Shown one piece after another: positions 8,513 to 15,868 of a stretch of DNA of 64,000 bases. The notes under the pieces were generated by a model, which had not been told where the DNA came from, did no database searches, and saw only the letters and a program-made list of their open reading frames with translations. A program made the translations under genes and the position numbers. The DNA lies in contig NZ_PTQY01000005.1 of NCBI RefSeq assembly GCF_002943465.1, positions 1-64,000 on the forward strand. Direction: 5' to 3'. The stretch comes from Rhodoferax sp. TS-BS-61-7. GTDB taxonomy: Bacteria > Pseudomonadota > Gammaproteobacteria > Burkholderiales > Burkholderiaceae_C. Position 1 is the stretch's first letter, and each line of letters opens with the position of its first letter.

Positions 8513-8660
8513 GGCAGGTAGCCCGTGTACCCGGGCGCAGGCCCCACTCGCGGTTGCCACAGAGTCGGCGCACCAGCCACGGCATTTACGCAACAACCAA
8601 AGCGAACCCAAAGCAGCCACCTGCGACGAGGCCGGAGAACGGGTGCACGGGCTACCTGCC
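8513..8660 (+). repeat. MITE-like repeat, right copy, with 20-bp terminal inverted repeats
   Basis: This 148-bp element is bounded by GGCAGGTAGCCCGTGTACCC (8513-8532) and GGGTGCACGGGCTACCTGCC (8641-8660). The two ends are inverted repeats differing at one position. The interior is GC-rich and non-coding, and it aligns in inverted orientation with 7613-7740. No clear target-site duplication is visible. Together with the small stretches around it, it fills the gene-free interval 8344-8740 upstream of the M48 protease gene. Confidence 0.75.
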
Positions 8661-8740
8661 CACCAAACCTATAGCCAAGCGGGGGAGCCTCAAACCCCAG
8701 CCCTCCCTAAAATGCAACCATCGCCACCCACAGTAACTCC

Positions 8741-10237
8741 ATGAACCTCAAACTCCCCAGCCTCCTGCTCACCGCCCTGTTGCTCTCCGCCTGCGGCACT
8801 ACTACGGTCAACCCGGTCACCGGGCAGACCGAGCGTTCGGTGATGAGTGAAGAGGATGAGGTGGCCGAGGGGGCCAAGGCGCATGCGGAGGTGCTGAAGG
8901 AATATGGTGCCTACAACAACGCCGCCGTGCAGCGTTATGTGACCAACCTGGGCCAGGCGCTGGCCGCGCAAAGCCACCGCAACCAGTTGCAATGGCACTT
9001 CACCGTGCTCGACAGCCCCGAGATCAACGCCTTTGCGTTGCCGGGCGGGTATGTGTACGTGACGCGCGGCATCATGGCTTATATGGAGAGTGAGGCCGAT
9101 CTGGCCGGCGTGATTGGGCACGAGATTGGCCACGTGACAGCGCGCCATGGGGCCCAGCGTGCCACGCGCCAGCAGAACGCCGGACTGGGGGTATTCGCCG
9201 CCAGCGTGCTGGGCGCCGTGCTGGAGAGCCAGGGTTTTGGCGGAGCCGGGCAGCTGGCCAGCCAGGCCTCGCAAAGCGTGGCGGCGGGGTATGTAGCGTC
9301 GTACGGGCGCGAGCAGGAGCTGCAGGCCGACGGCCTGGGCGCGGAGTACCTGGCGCGCACACGCTACGACCCGCGCAACATGGTGGACGTGATTAATGTG
9401 CTGAAAAACCAGGAGCGGTTTGCCGCCGACCAGGCCAAGGCCGAAGGCCGCCCGGTGCCCAGTGGCGGCGACTGGCTGGCCTCGCACCCCAGCAACGACC
9501 AGCGCTTGCAGGCCATCACCGCGCTGTCGGCCCAGTACAAAGACCAGGGCAACTACAACAGCGAGGGGCGCGAGCGTTACCTCAAGCTCATCAGCGGCAT
9601 GACTTTTGGCGACAGCCCGAGCCAGGGCCTGGTGCGCGGGCGCAATTTTTACCACGAGCCCCTGGGCATTGCGCTCACTGCGCCCACGGGCTGGTACATC
9701 CAGAACGACGCCGACCAACTGGCCTTGCTGAACACCGCACGTGACGCGGCCGTGGTGGTGCGCGTGGCGCCCGCGCAGGCGGGCAAAACACACACGGACG
9801 TGATCCGCACCCTGCTTAAGCCCACACAGGGCCGCACAGAAACCACCACGCTCAACGGCCTGCAGGCCACGCGGTTTGCCGGTGCCCGCACCGCCAGCAA
9901 TGGCCAGAGCCAGGCGCTGGAAGCCACGGTGATTACTGGCCCGGGCGACACCATCTACCTGCTGCAAACCAGCGCCAAAGATGCCAATGCGCTGCAACGC
10001 GCGCGTGCCCAGGTGCGCGAGGTGGAAGGCAGCTTCCGTGCCCTCACGGCCCAAGACCGCGCCGCCGCGCGGCCCTGGGGCATCAAAACCGTGCCCTACC
10101 CCAAGGGCGGGTTTGCCGAGCTGGCCAAAGCGTCGCCTATTGTGCGGCCCGAGCAGCAGCTGCGCCTGATCAACGGTTACTACGGCGGTGGCGAGCCCAA
10201 GGTGGGGCAGCTGGTCAAAGTGGTGGATCCCCTTTAA
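8741..10237 (+). CDS. M48-family metalloprotease, lipoprotein (BepA/YfgC-like)
   Basis: This 498-residue protein has a lipoprotein signal (LLLSAC, acylated Cys18). Its peptidase M48 domain contains the zinc motif HEIGH (127-131), and the third zinc ligand is Glu193 in ELQAD. The preceding AFALPGGYVYVTRG segment is typical of periplasmic M48 proteases such as BepA, LoiP or YfgC. These degrade misfolded outer-membrane proteins. The C-terminal ~220 residues, beginning near PSQGLVRG, form a second domain rather than obvious TPRs. A family repeat copy begins 3 bp after the stop. Confidence 0.86.
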   Translation: MNLKLPSLLLTALLLSACGTTTVNPVTGQTERSVMSEEDEVAEGAKAHAEVLKEYGAYNNAAVQRYVTNLGQALAAQSHRNQLQWHFTVLDSPEINAFALPGGYVYVTRGIMAYMESEADLAGVIGHEIGHVTARHGAQRATRQQNAGLGVFAASVLGAVLESQGFGGAGQLASQASQSVAAGYVASYGREQELQADGLGAEYLARTRYDPRNMVDVINVLKNQERFAADQAKAEGRPVPSGGDWLASHPSNDQRLQAITALSAQYKDQGNYNSEGRERYLKLISGMTFGDSPSQGLVRGRNFYHEPLGIALTAPTGWYIQNDADQLALLNTARDAAVVVRVAPAQAGKTHTDVIRTLLKPTQGRTETTTLNGLQATRFAGARTASNGQSQALEATVITGPGDTIYLLQTSAKDANALQRARAQVREVEGSFRALTAQDRAAARPWGIKTVPYPKGGFAELAKASPIVRPEQQLRLINGYYGGGEPKVGQLVKVVDPL

Positions 10238-10239
10238 TT

Positions 10240-10293
10240 GCTATTAATACAGGAGCTGCTCGCGCAATAAGCACGGGGGCTAGAGGCCAATTT
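10240..10293 (+). repeat. Dispersed ~55-bp intergenic repeat, copy 2
   Basis: The copy reads GCTATTAATACAGGAGC, then TGCTCGCGCAATAAGCACGG, then GGGCTAGAGGCCAATTT. It sits exactly between the M48 gene stop (10237) and the M14 gene start (10295), filling the whole 57-bp gap. The ribosome site of the downstream gene must therefore lie inside it, and none is obvious. Confidence 0.88.
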
Positions 10294-10294
10294 C

Positions 10295-11437
10295 ATGCAT
10301 AAACTGCACATCTCCACCCAGTTTGACTCCGGCGCTATTGACGTGGTGCGCCTGGAGCGCGCCGACGATATTCAGCTGCGTATCCGCAAGGACAGCGCGG
10401 CGGACTTTGCCCAATGGTTTCACTTTTGCTTGCATGGCGCGGCCTTTCAGCCCGTGACCTTGCGGTTCTTGAACGCCTCTGAAAGCGCCTACCCCAAGGG
10501 CTGGGACGGCTACCAAGTGGTGGCCAGCTACGACCGCCAGGAGTGGACGCGCATTGACACGCAGTTTGATGGCACAGAGATGACGGCGCGCCTCACGCCC
10601 ATGGCGCAGGCGGTGTACTTTGCCTACTTCGAGCCCTACTCGTACGAACAGCACCTGGACCTACTGGCCTCGGCTGCCACCTCGCCCTGGGTCACGCAGC
10701 AGCGCCTGGGCAGCACCGTGCAGGGCCGCGACATGACGCTATTGCGCATTACCGACGAAGCGGGCAACACGCCGCCCGAGCAGAAAAGGAAGGTCTGGAT
10801 GATTGCCCGCCAGCACCCCGGCGAGACCATGGCCGAGTGGTTTGTGGAAGGTTTTCTGGAGCGCCTGCTGGACGCCGACGATGCGGTGGCCCGCGTGCTG
10901 CGCGACCGTTGTGTCTTTTACGTGGTGCCGCACATGAACCCCGACGGTGCGGTGCTGGGCAACCTGCGCACCAACGCCGCTGGTGCCAACCTGAACCGCG
11001 AGTGGGCCGCCCCCACGGCCGAACGCTCGCCCGAGGTGCTGCTGGTGCGCCAGGCCATGCTGGACATCGGCGTGGACCTGAACCTGGATGTGCATGGCGA
11101 TGAGGGCCTGCCCTACAACTTTGTGGTGGGGTCTGAGGGCACGCCCGGCTACAGCCCGCGCGTGGCCGCGCTGGAAGACGCCTTCAAGGCGGCTTGGGCC
11201 GCGAGCTGCCCGGATTTTCAGGACCGGGTGAACTACGGCAAGACGGCACCCGGCCAAGCCAACATGACGCTGGCTACCCACTGGATTGCCCAGCGGTTTG
11301 GCTGCATGGCTTTCACTGTGGAGATGCCATTTAAGGACAACGCCGACCTGCCGGACCCGCTGGTAGGCTGGAGCGGCGAACGCTCCAAAAAGCTGGGCGC
11401 CAGCGTGCTGCAGCCACTGCTGCAGTGGAGCGCCTAG
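10295..11437 (+). CDS. M14-family zinc carboxypeptidase (cytosolic carboxypeptidase-like)
   Basis: This 380-residue protein has an N-terminal beta domain (about 1-115) and then an M14 catalytic domain. Zinc ligands are His174 and Glu177 in ARQHPGET and His267 in LDVHGDE. The catalytic Glu is about residue 343 in FTVEMPFKD. ANLNREW is the substrate-binding Asn-Arg motif of the family. This architecture matches bacterial cytosolic carboxypeptidases (M14D/AGBL-like). No signal peptide is present, so it is probably cytoplasmic. Its peptide substrate is unknown. The stop overlaps the stop of the convergent PEP-CTERM gene through a shared CTAG. Confidence 0.88.
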   Translation: MHKLHISTQFDSGAIDVVRLERADDIQLRIRKDSAADFAQWFHFCLHGAAFQPVTLRFLNASESAYPKGWDGYQVVASYDRQEWTRIDTQFDGTEMTARLTPMAQAVYFAYFEPYSYEQHLDLLASAATSPWVTQQRLGSTVQGRDMTLLRITDEAGNTPPEQKRKVWMIARQHPGETMAEWFVEGFLERLLDADDAVARVLRDRCVFYVVPHMNPDGAVLGNLRTNAAGANLNREWAAPTAERSPEVLLVRQAMLDIGVDLNLDVHGDEGLPYNFVVGSEGTPGYSPRVAALEDAFKAAWAASCPDFQDRVNYGKTAPGQANMTLATHWIAQRFGCMAFTVEMPFKDNADLPDPLVGWSGERSKKLGASVLQPLLQWSA

Positions 11438-12273
11438 GCCGATTTACCCATCTGGCGCTTGCGGGCCACGGCGCCCATCAGCCCCAGCCCGGCCAGCAGC
11501 ATGGCGTAGGTTTCGGGCTCGGGTACAGCGGCGAGTGTTCGGCTATCGAAGCCGTTGTCCCCAGTGATGTAATAACCTTGTGGGAGCGCAAAGCCGTAGC
11601 GTGATGTCGCGGCAATGGAGGTTCCGTTGATGGTTGTATCCATCAAGTTCGTCTCTGTGCGAAACCCCAGATTGAAGGAGCTGCCGGGCAACAGGGCCAT
11701 GGAATAGTCCAGCTCTTGATGGAAGTCGAAGGTACCTGCAGAACCCTGCCTTATGCTGAAGCCGCCTGAGGATGAGTCGTGCTGCCTTCCTACCCGGAAG
11801 TTCAGGTCGCTGTAAGAGGCAAAGTCCAAGGAGCCGGCATAGCTCCAATCTCCCATGCGAATGTTGACCAGGGCCAGCTGGCGATTGTCGGCCCGCGTCA
11901 ATGACCCGGTGACGTCCATCTGGGCTGTCACGGTGACTGGCGACGCCCCGCTGCCGTGCAAGGTAAAGGTGCCTCCGGTAGCACCCCACAGAAACGTGCT
12001 TCCACCGGTATTGCCATTCACCTGCTGCGACAGCACGGTGCTGTACGCGGTGACGCTGCCTTCAGCGCTGATCCTTCCGTAACCCGGCAAGCCGAAGCTA
12101 CCGGGCCCTATCGACAGGGGGCTGCCAGTGCAGTCGCCCGTGCAGGAGTTGCTGCTGAGTTCGACCCAACTGGTGCCACCAGCGGGCATGTGAAACGTGT
12201 TTGCTGCGTGCGCCATCGATAGGGCGCAGCTTGCCGCGATGGCTGCGCGGGAAAGTAATTTTCTGAATGACAT
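11434..12273 (-). CDS. PEP-CTERM sorting domain-containing protein
   Basis: This 279-residue exported protein has a signal peptide (AAIAASCALSMAHA, cleavage near residue 23). A Gly/Ser/Thr-rich beta-type body follows. The C-terminal sorting signal is VPEPETYAMLLAGLGLMG followed by a basic tail (ARKRQ). Such proteins are processed by an exosortase and linked to exopolysaccharide-associated surface structures. No exosortase gene is in the window. AGGGAG lies 6 bp before the ATG. A 40-bp motif shared with the next gene's promoter stands about 100 bp upstream, suggesting regulation by the nearby NarL-type regulator. Confidence 0.9.
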   Translation of the reverse strand: MSFRKLLSRAAIAASCALSMAHAANTFHMPAGGTSWVELSSNSCTGDCTGSPLSIGPGSFGLPGYGRISAEGSVTAYSTVLSQQVNGNTGGSTFLWGATGGTFTLHGSGASPVTVTAQMDVTGSLTRADNRQLALVNIRMGDWSYAGSLDFASYSDLNFRVGRQHDSSSGGFSIRQGSAGTFDFHQELDYSMALLPGSSFNLGFRTETNLMDTTINGTSIAATSRYGFALPQGYYITGDNGFDSRTLAAVPEPETYAMLLAGLGLMGAVARKRQMGKSA

Positions 12274-12371
12274 GAAAACTCCCTGAAGTAAGGGCGGTGT
12301 GCCCTGTTGCGAAGTGCGATGACTTCAGGGGAGAGGCTAAAAGGCGCAGGACAAAGCAACAATGGGCCTGA

Positions 12372-12411
12372 CTGCGTAGGCTGCGGCCGTTTCCTACGCA
12401 GTTCAGCGTAG
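12372..12411 (-). promoter_or_regulatory. Shared 40-bp promoter motif, copy 1 (putative response-regulator site)
   Basis: On the plus strand the site reads CTGCGTAGGC-n-GCGGCCG-n5-TACGCA-n-TT-nn-GCGTAG. The same pattern with identical spacing occurs at 13198-13237. It contains a TACGC-N6-GCGTA palindrome plus a third GCGTAG box. It lies 99 bp upstream of the PEP-CTERM start codon, where an activator would bind. The binding protein is inferred, not shown. Confidence 0.65.
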
Positions 12412-12462
12412 AAAACGCCGCCCAATCTCAGGCTGTAGTCCATTCAGACTAGGCCGTCATTC

Positions 12463-13110
12463 CTAGTAGCTCACGCTTTCTTTGCCCGCGAAGGGCGGCT
12501 GGCGGCCCACCAGGGCTTCGAGCATGGTGAGCTCGTAGTCGCGGTGGTTGATCACCGGGGCCGCCTTCAACAAAGGTGCGGATGTCTCTGTGCCAATAAA
12601 GAACGGTGAGTCGTGGTAGCGGGTCACCACGGTGCGTGCCTGGCCCGGGTCGGCTCTGGGGCTCAGGTCTGCGGTGCCGTAACACAGGCAAAAGTAGGTT
12701 TGCGTGTCTGTGGCCTCGATATAGCAGGCCGTGCCGCGTATGCCGGCGGTGGCGGTGGGCATGTCGATGCGTTTGTTGCCAGGGCCAAACACGGCCAGCA
12801 CCTTGCCGGTAACCACCCGCAGCACCGACGTGATGCCTTCGCTGGTGAACTGCACCTGGCTGTCTTCGCGCATGAGGTAGGCATTGTTGCCCATCACATA
12901 AATGACTTCGCTGGCCTTGCCGGTGGCAATGGTGTCACCCGTCAGCACCAGCTGCCCTTCTTTGGCCGCGCTGCCGTTGATGCGCACCGTGCCTTTGAGG
13001 CTGCGGATGCCTGGGGTTAGCGGGCGTGTGCCCATCGACATCACCTGCACCATGTAAGACGACAAGCTGACGGCGCCCAGCGCCTGAAGAATGCTGCGAC
13101 GGTGTGGCAT
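12463..13110 (-). CDS. FecR-domain-containing protein
   Basis: This 215-residue protein has an N-terminal stretch (MPHRRSILQALGAVSLSSYMV) resembling a signal or membrane anchor. A FecR domain follows, with the pattern GTVRINGSAAKEGQLVLTGDTI, then a segment ending in TATAGIRGTACYIE. The GIRGT motif is characteristic. Such single FecR domains are found in periplasmic sensing or cell-surface proteins and do not imply an iron-dicitrate system, since no fecI or fecA gene is present. GAGGGG lies about 8 bp before the ATG. The upstream region carries copy 2 of the 40-bp motif, linking it to the adjacent PEP-CTERM gene. Confidence 0.82.
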   Translation of the reverse strand: MPHRRSILQALGAVSLSSYMVQVMSMGTRPLTPGIRSLKGTVRINGSAAKEGQLVLTGDTIATGKASEVIYVMGNNAYLMREDSQVQFTSEGITSVLRVVTGKVLAVFGPGNKRIDMPTATAGIRGTACYIEATDTQTYFCLCYGTADLSPRADPGQARTVVTRYHDSPFFIGTETSAPLLKAAPVINHRDYELTMLEALVGRQPPFAGKESVSY

Positions 13111-13197
13111 GGAGATTCCCCTCGGGTTGGTGGTGCATGTGGCGCTGTGCCTCGCGCCATGCTACCTACATGGCCACCACTTGTGCAATGGGTCCGT

Positions 13198-13237
13198 CTG
13201 CGTAGGCCGCGGCCGGTGTGTACGCACTTGGGCGTAG
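13198..13237 (-). promoter_or_regulatory. Shared 40-bp promoter motif, copy 2 (putative response-regulator site)
   Basis: The site aligns without gaps to 12372-12411, with identical blocks CTGCGTAGGC, GCGGCCG, TACGCA and GCGTAG. Here it stands 88 bp upstream of the FecR-domain gene start, just after the stop of the NarL-type regulator gene. Conservation of three GCGTA boxes and of all spacings in two non-homologous promoters argues for a common regulator. Confidence 0.65.
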
Positions 13238-13248
13238 GTGTGGTCGCG

Positions 13249-13896
13249 CTACAGGGCGCCCGGCGCGGTGTTGGCGTTTTCGGCCCGAATGGCATAGGCC
13301 GCCATCTCGGCGCTGTTGCGCAGGCCCAGTTTGCTGCGGATGTTCTCGCGGTGTTTGCGGGCGGTGGCTTCGCTGATGCCTAGTTTGGCGCCCATTTCTT
13401 TGCTGGTGAGGCCTTCGCCCACCAGCTTCAGGATCACGGTTTCGCTCTGGGTGAGTTTGGCTTCCGGTCCGGGCACCGCGGGGTCCTGGATGAACAGGGC
13501 CGCAATGTCATTGCTGACATAACGCCTGCCTTGGGCAATCCGCCGGATGGCTTGCAGCAGTTCGTGGCTGCTTTCGTTCTTGGGCACATAACCCGCAGCA
13601 CCCAGTGCGAGGGCTGCGCGCACCGACGCAGCGTCCATGCGGGCGGTGACCACCAGTGTGCGGGTGGGGCAGTGGGCTGTGCGCAGGGCCTGCATGACAG
13701 CCAGGCCATCGAGCTGGGGCAAGCCCAGGTCCAACAGCAGCACGTCCGGGGCCAAGGCCAGCACCTGCGCCAGCGCGCTGGCACCATCGTTGGCCAGGCC
13801 TATACAGTCCATGTCGGCCTGGGTGTCGATGAGCATTTGCAGTGCATCGGCCAGCATGGCGTGGTCTTCGGCAATAAAAATGCGTACGCTTGGCAT
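13249..13896 (-). CDS. NarL/FixJ-family response regulator (LuxR-type HTH)
   Basis: This 215-residue regulator has a receiver domain at 1-120 (acidic pair Glu10-Asp11, phospho-acceptor Asp56 in LLLDLGLP, Lys near 105 in YVPKNES). A LuxR-type helix-turn-helix lies near the C-terminus (LTQSETVILKLVGEGLTSKE and TARKHRENIRSKL). The start at MPSVRIF (13896) is preferred because upstream in-frame sequence overlaps the divergent kinase gene. It forms a divergent pair, 27 bp apart, with the hybrid-free histidine kinase. It is the natural candidate to bind the 40-bp motif in front of the PEP-CTERM and FecR-domain genes. Confidence 0.9.
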   Translation of the reverse strand: MPSVRIFIAEDHAMLADALQMLIDTQADMDCIGLANDGASALAQVLALAPDVLLLDLGLPQLDGLAVMQALRTAHCPTRTLVVTARMDAASVRAALALGAAGYVPKNESSHELLQAIRRIAQGRRYVSNDIAALFIQDPAVPGPEAKLTQSETVILKLVGEGLTSKEMGAKLGISEATARKHRENIRSKLGLRNSAEMAAYAIRAENANTAPGAL

Positions 13897-13923
13897 AACG
13901 ATGCAATCAGGGAGTGGTCTGCA

Positions 13924-15288
13924 ATGGGGTGGAAGAAAACAAAGTCTCTGGCCCGGCAGGCCTATGAAGAAAAAGCGTTCGCACTGTATTTTGCCTACGA
14001 AATTCCGTTCCCCTATATCGGCGTGACGGTGATTGCGCTTGCCTGTGCTTGGCTGATGTATGGGCACGTCCCGACCCCCTACATCGCGATCTGGTTTTGT
14101 GTGGGCGGCGTGTTGTCCGTGTTGCGCGAAGTTTTTGTGTGGAGGATGAAGCCGCGTTTGGCCAAGGGGGAGGGGTATCGCGAGGTTCTCTGGGGGTTCA
14201 CGCTCTCCTCCCTTTTGACTGGCGCGACGTGGGGTGCGTTCACCTGGATGTACTTCGACGCTGGGCGGCCGCTGTCCTTGCTGATGATCGGTTTTGTGTT
14301 GGCGGGGTTGGCGGGTGGCACGGTGACGCCGGTTTCCATCTTTCTACCCGCCTATTACGCCGGAGTGTTGCCAACCGTTGTGCCTTTTGCCATTCTTTTG
14401 GCGTGGGTGGGCACGGTTGAACACAGTGTGCTGGCGGGGCTCATCGTGGTTTTTCTTGCCTCTATTTCCGGTTATGCCCATGTGACCCACCGGTTGCATC
14501 GCGAGTCCATGCGGCTGCGGTACGAGAACCAGCAGCTGATCGAGGTGCTGGGGGAACGCAAAGCCGCCGCAGAGGGCGCGTCCCAAACCAAATCGCTGTT
14601 TCTTGCGGGTGTCAGCCACGACCTGAAGCAACCCATTCGCGCCATGGGCCTGTACCTCGGTGTGTTGCAGCACACCGAGCCGACGGCTCAGGCCACAGCG
14701 TTGGCCAGTGTGGTGCCAAAAATGGAGAAGGCCCTGGCCGAATTACACGGGCAGGTGTCCCGGCTGCTGGAGTTGTCGCGCCTGGAGTCTGGGGCTTTGC
14801 AATTGCACATGGAGCAGGTCGCGCTGCAGCCGCTGTTTGCGGGCTTGAACGCCTTGTTTGGAGATCAGGCCCGCAACAAAGGCATTCGCCTGCACTTCGC
14901 CAACACCAGCGAGCGACGACATGCTGCGGTGTGGGCAGACCGGCGCCTGCTGGAGTCCATTTTGCAAAACCTGGTGAGTAATGCGATCAAGCACACCCCT
15001 GCTGGCGCGGTGTATGTGGGCACCCGTGTGCGACTGGACTACCCAGAGGGTCGCCAGCTCTGCCTTGAGGTGCGCGACAGTGGCACCGGCATCGCCAGCC
15101 ACTTGCAGCCGCAAATTTTTGAGGCCTACCGCAGCTTTGACGACCGCGCTGCCAGCGAGAGCCATGGGCTTGGCCTGGCCATTGCCAAGGCGCAAGCCAC
15201 TTACCTGGGGTGCGATATTCGCCTGGCCTCCGCGGCAGGGGCTGGCGCCACGTTCACCCTGTGTGGCTTGGCCGTTGCCCCGCCCTGA
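13924..15288 (+). CDS. Membrane sensor histidine kinase
   Basis: This 454-residue kinase has about six transmembrane segments in the first 190 residues (7TMR/MASE-like, no periplasmic sensor domain). A HisKA domain follows with VSHDLKQPIRAMG (phospho-His about 232). The HATPase domain has an N box (NLVSNAIKHTP), G1 (RDSGTGI) and G2 (SHGLGLAIAK). AGGGAG 8 bp upstream supports the ATG at 13924. It is divergent from the NarL-type regulator gene and is presumably its partner. The integral-membrane input domain suggests sensing of a membrane or small-molecule signal. Confidence 0.88.
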   Translation: MGWKKTKSLARQAYEEKAFALYFAYEIPFPYIGVTVIALACAWLMYGHVPTPYIAIWFCVGGVLSVLREVFVWRMKPRLAKGEGYREVLWGFTLSSLLTGATWGAFTWMYFDAGRPLSLLMIGFVLAGLAGGTVTPVSIFLPAYYAGVLPTVVPFAILLAWVGTVEHSVLAGLIVVFLASISGYAHVTHRLHRESMRLRYENQQLIEVLGERKAAAEGASQTKSLFLAGVSHDLKQPIRAMGLYLGVLQHTEPTAQATALASVVPKMEKALAELHGQVSRLLELSRLESGALQLHMEQVALQPLFAGLNALFGDQARNKGIRLHFANTSERRHAAVWADRRLLESILQNLVSNAIKHTPAGAVYVGTRVRLDYPEGRQLCLEVRDSGTGIASHLQPQIFEAYRSFDDRAASESHGLGLAIAKAQATYLGCDIRLASAAGAGATFTLCGLAVAPP

Positions 15289-15297
15289 GGCTGGGGC

Positions 15298-15741
15298 TTA
15301 TTTGCCGTTAATGCCCAGTAGCTCCACCTCAAACAGCAGCGTGGCATTGGGCGGAATCACGCCGCCGGCGCCGCGCTCGCCATAGGCAATTTGTGGCGGG
15401 CAGGTCAGTTTGGCCTTGCCGCCCACCTTCATGCGCTGCACGCCTTCGGTCCAGCAGGCAATCACGCGGCCCAGCGGAAACTCGATCGGCTCGCCACGTT
15501 TGTACGAGCTGTCGAACTCCTTGCCATCCGGCAGCGTGCCGCGGTAGTGCACCTTCACCGTGTCGCTGGCCTTCGGGCTGGCACCGGTGCCTTCTTTCAG
15601 CGCGCGGTAGACCAGACCAGTGCTGCTGACCACGGCGCCGTCTTCCTTGGCTGACGCGGCGGTTGTGGCGTTTTGGGCCCACAAAGAGGTTGTCGATGAC
15701 AGGGCCAGAGCAAGGAGCAGGGTCGGTGTGTGCAGAGTCAT
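15298..15741 (-). CDS. FKBP-type peptidyl-prolyl cis-trans isomerase, exported
   Basis: The 147-residue form starting at 15741 opens with a good signal peptide (TLLLALALSSTTSLWAQ). A single FKBP domain follows: VKVHYRGTLPDGKEFDSSY, then the VIACWTEGVQRMKVGGK, PQIAYGERGAGG and IPPNATLLFEVELL segments. It should catalyse Xaa-Pro isomerisation in periplasmic protein folding. A start at 15774 would add 11 residues; neither start has a clear ribosome site. The gene is convergent with the histidine kinase gene, 9 bp away. Confidence 0.88.
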   Translation of the reverse strand: MTLHTPTLLLALALSSTTSLWAQNATTAASAKEDGAVVSSTGLVYRALKEGTGASPKASDTVKVHYRGTLPDGKEFDSSYKRGEPIEFPLGRVIACWTEGVQRMKVGGKAKLTCPPQIAYGERGAGGVIPPNATLLFEVELLGINGK

Positions 15742-15868
15742 GAAAAGTCGGTGAAAGGTAGAAAAGAGAGTCATTGTCGCAGTGTGTGTGAACAAAGAGG
15801 GGCGGTTTTCCGCAGAGAATATGTAGCAAGAGTCTGCGATGACAAGACTTTGCACAGGGAGTTAAAAA

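Noticed and set aside
8690..10054. 454-codon minus-strand ORF opposite the M48 protease gene
   Set aside because: It lies opposite a gene with an intact HEIGH motif, and its translation shows no domain, only Arg/Ala/His-rich shadow composition.
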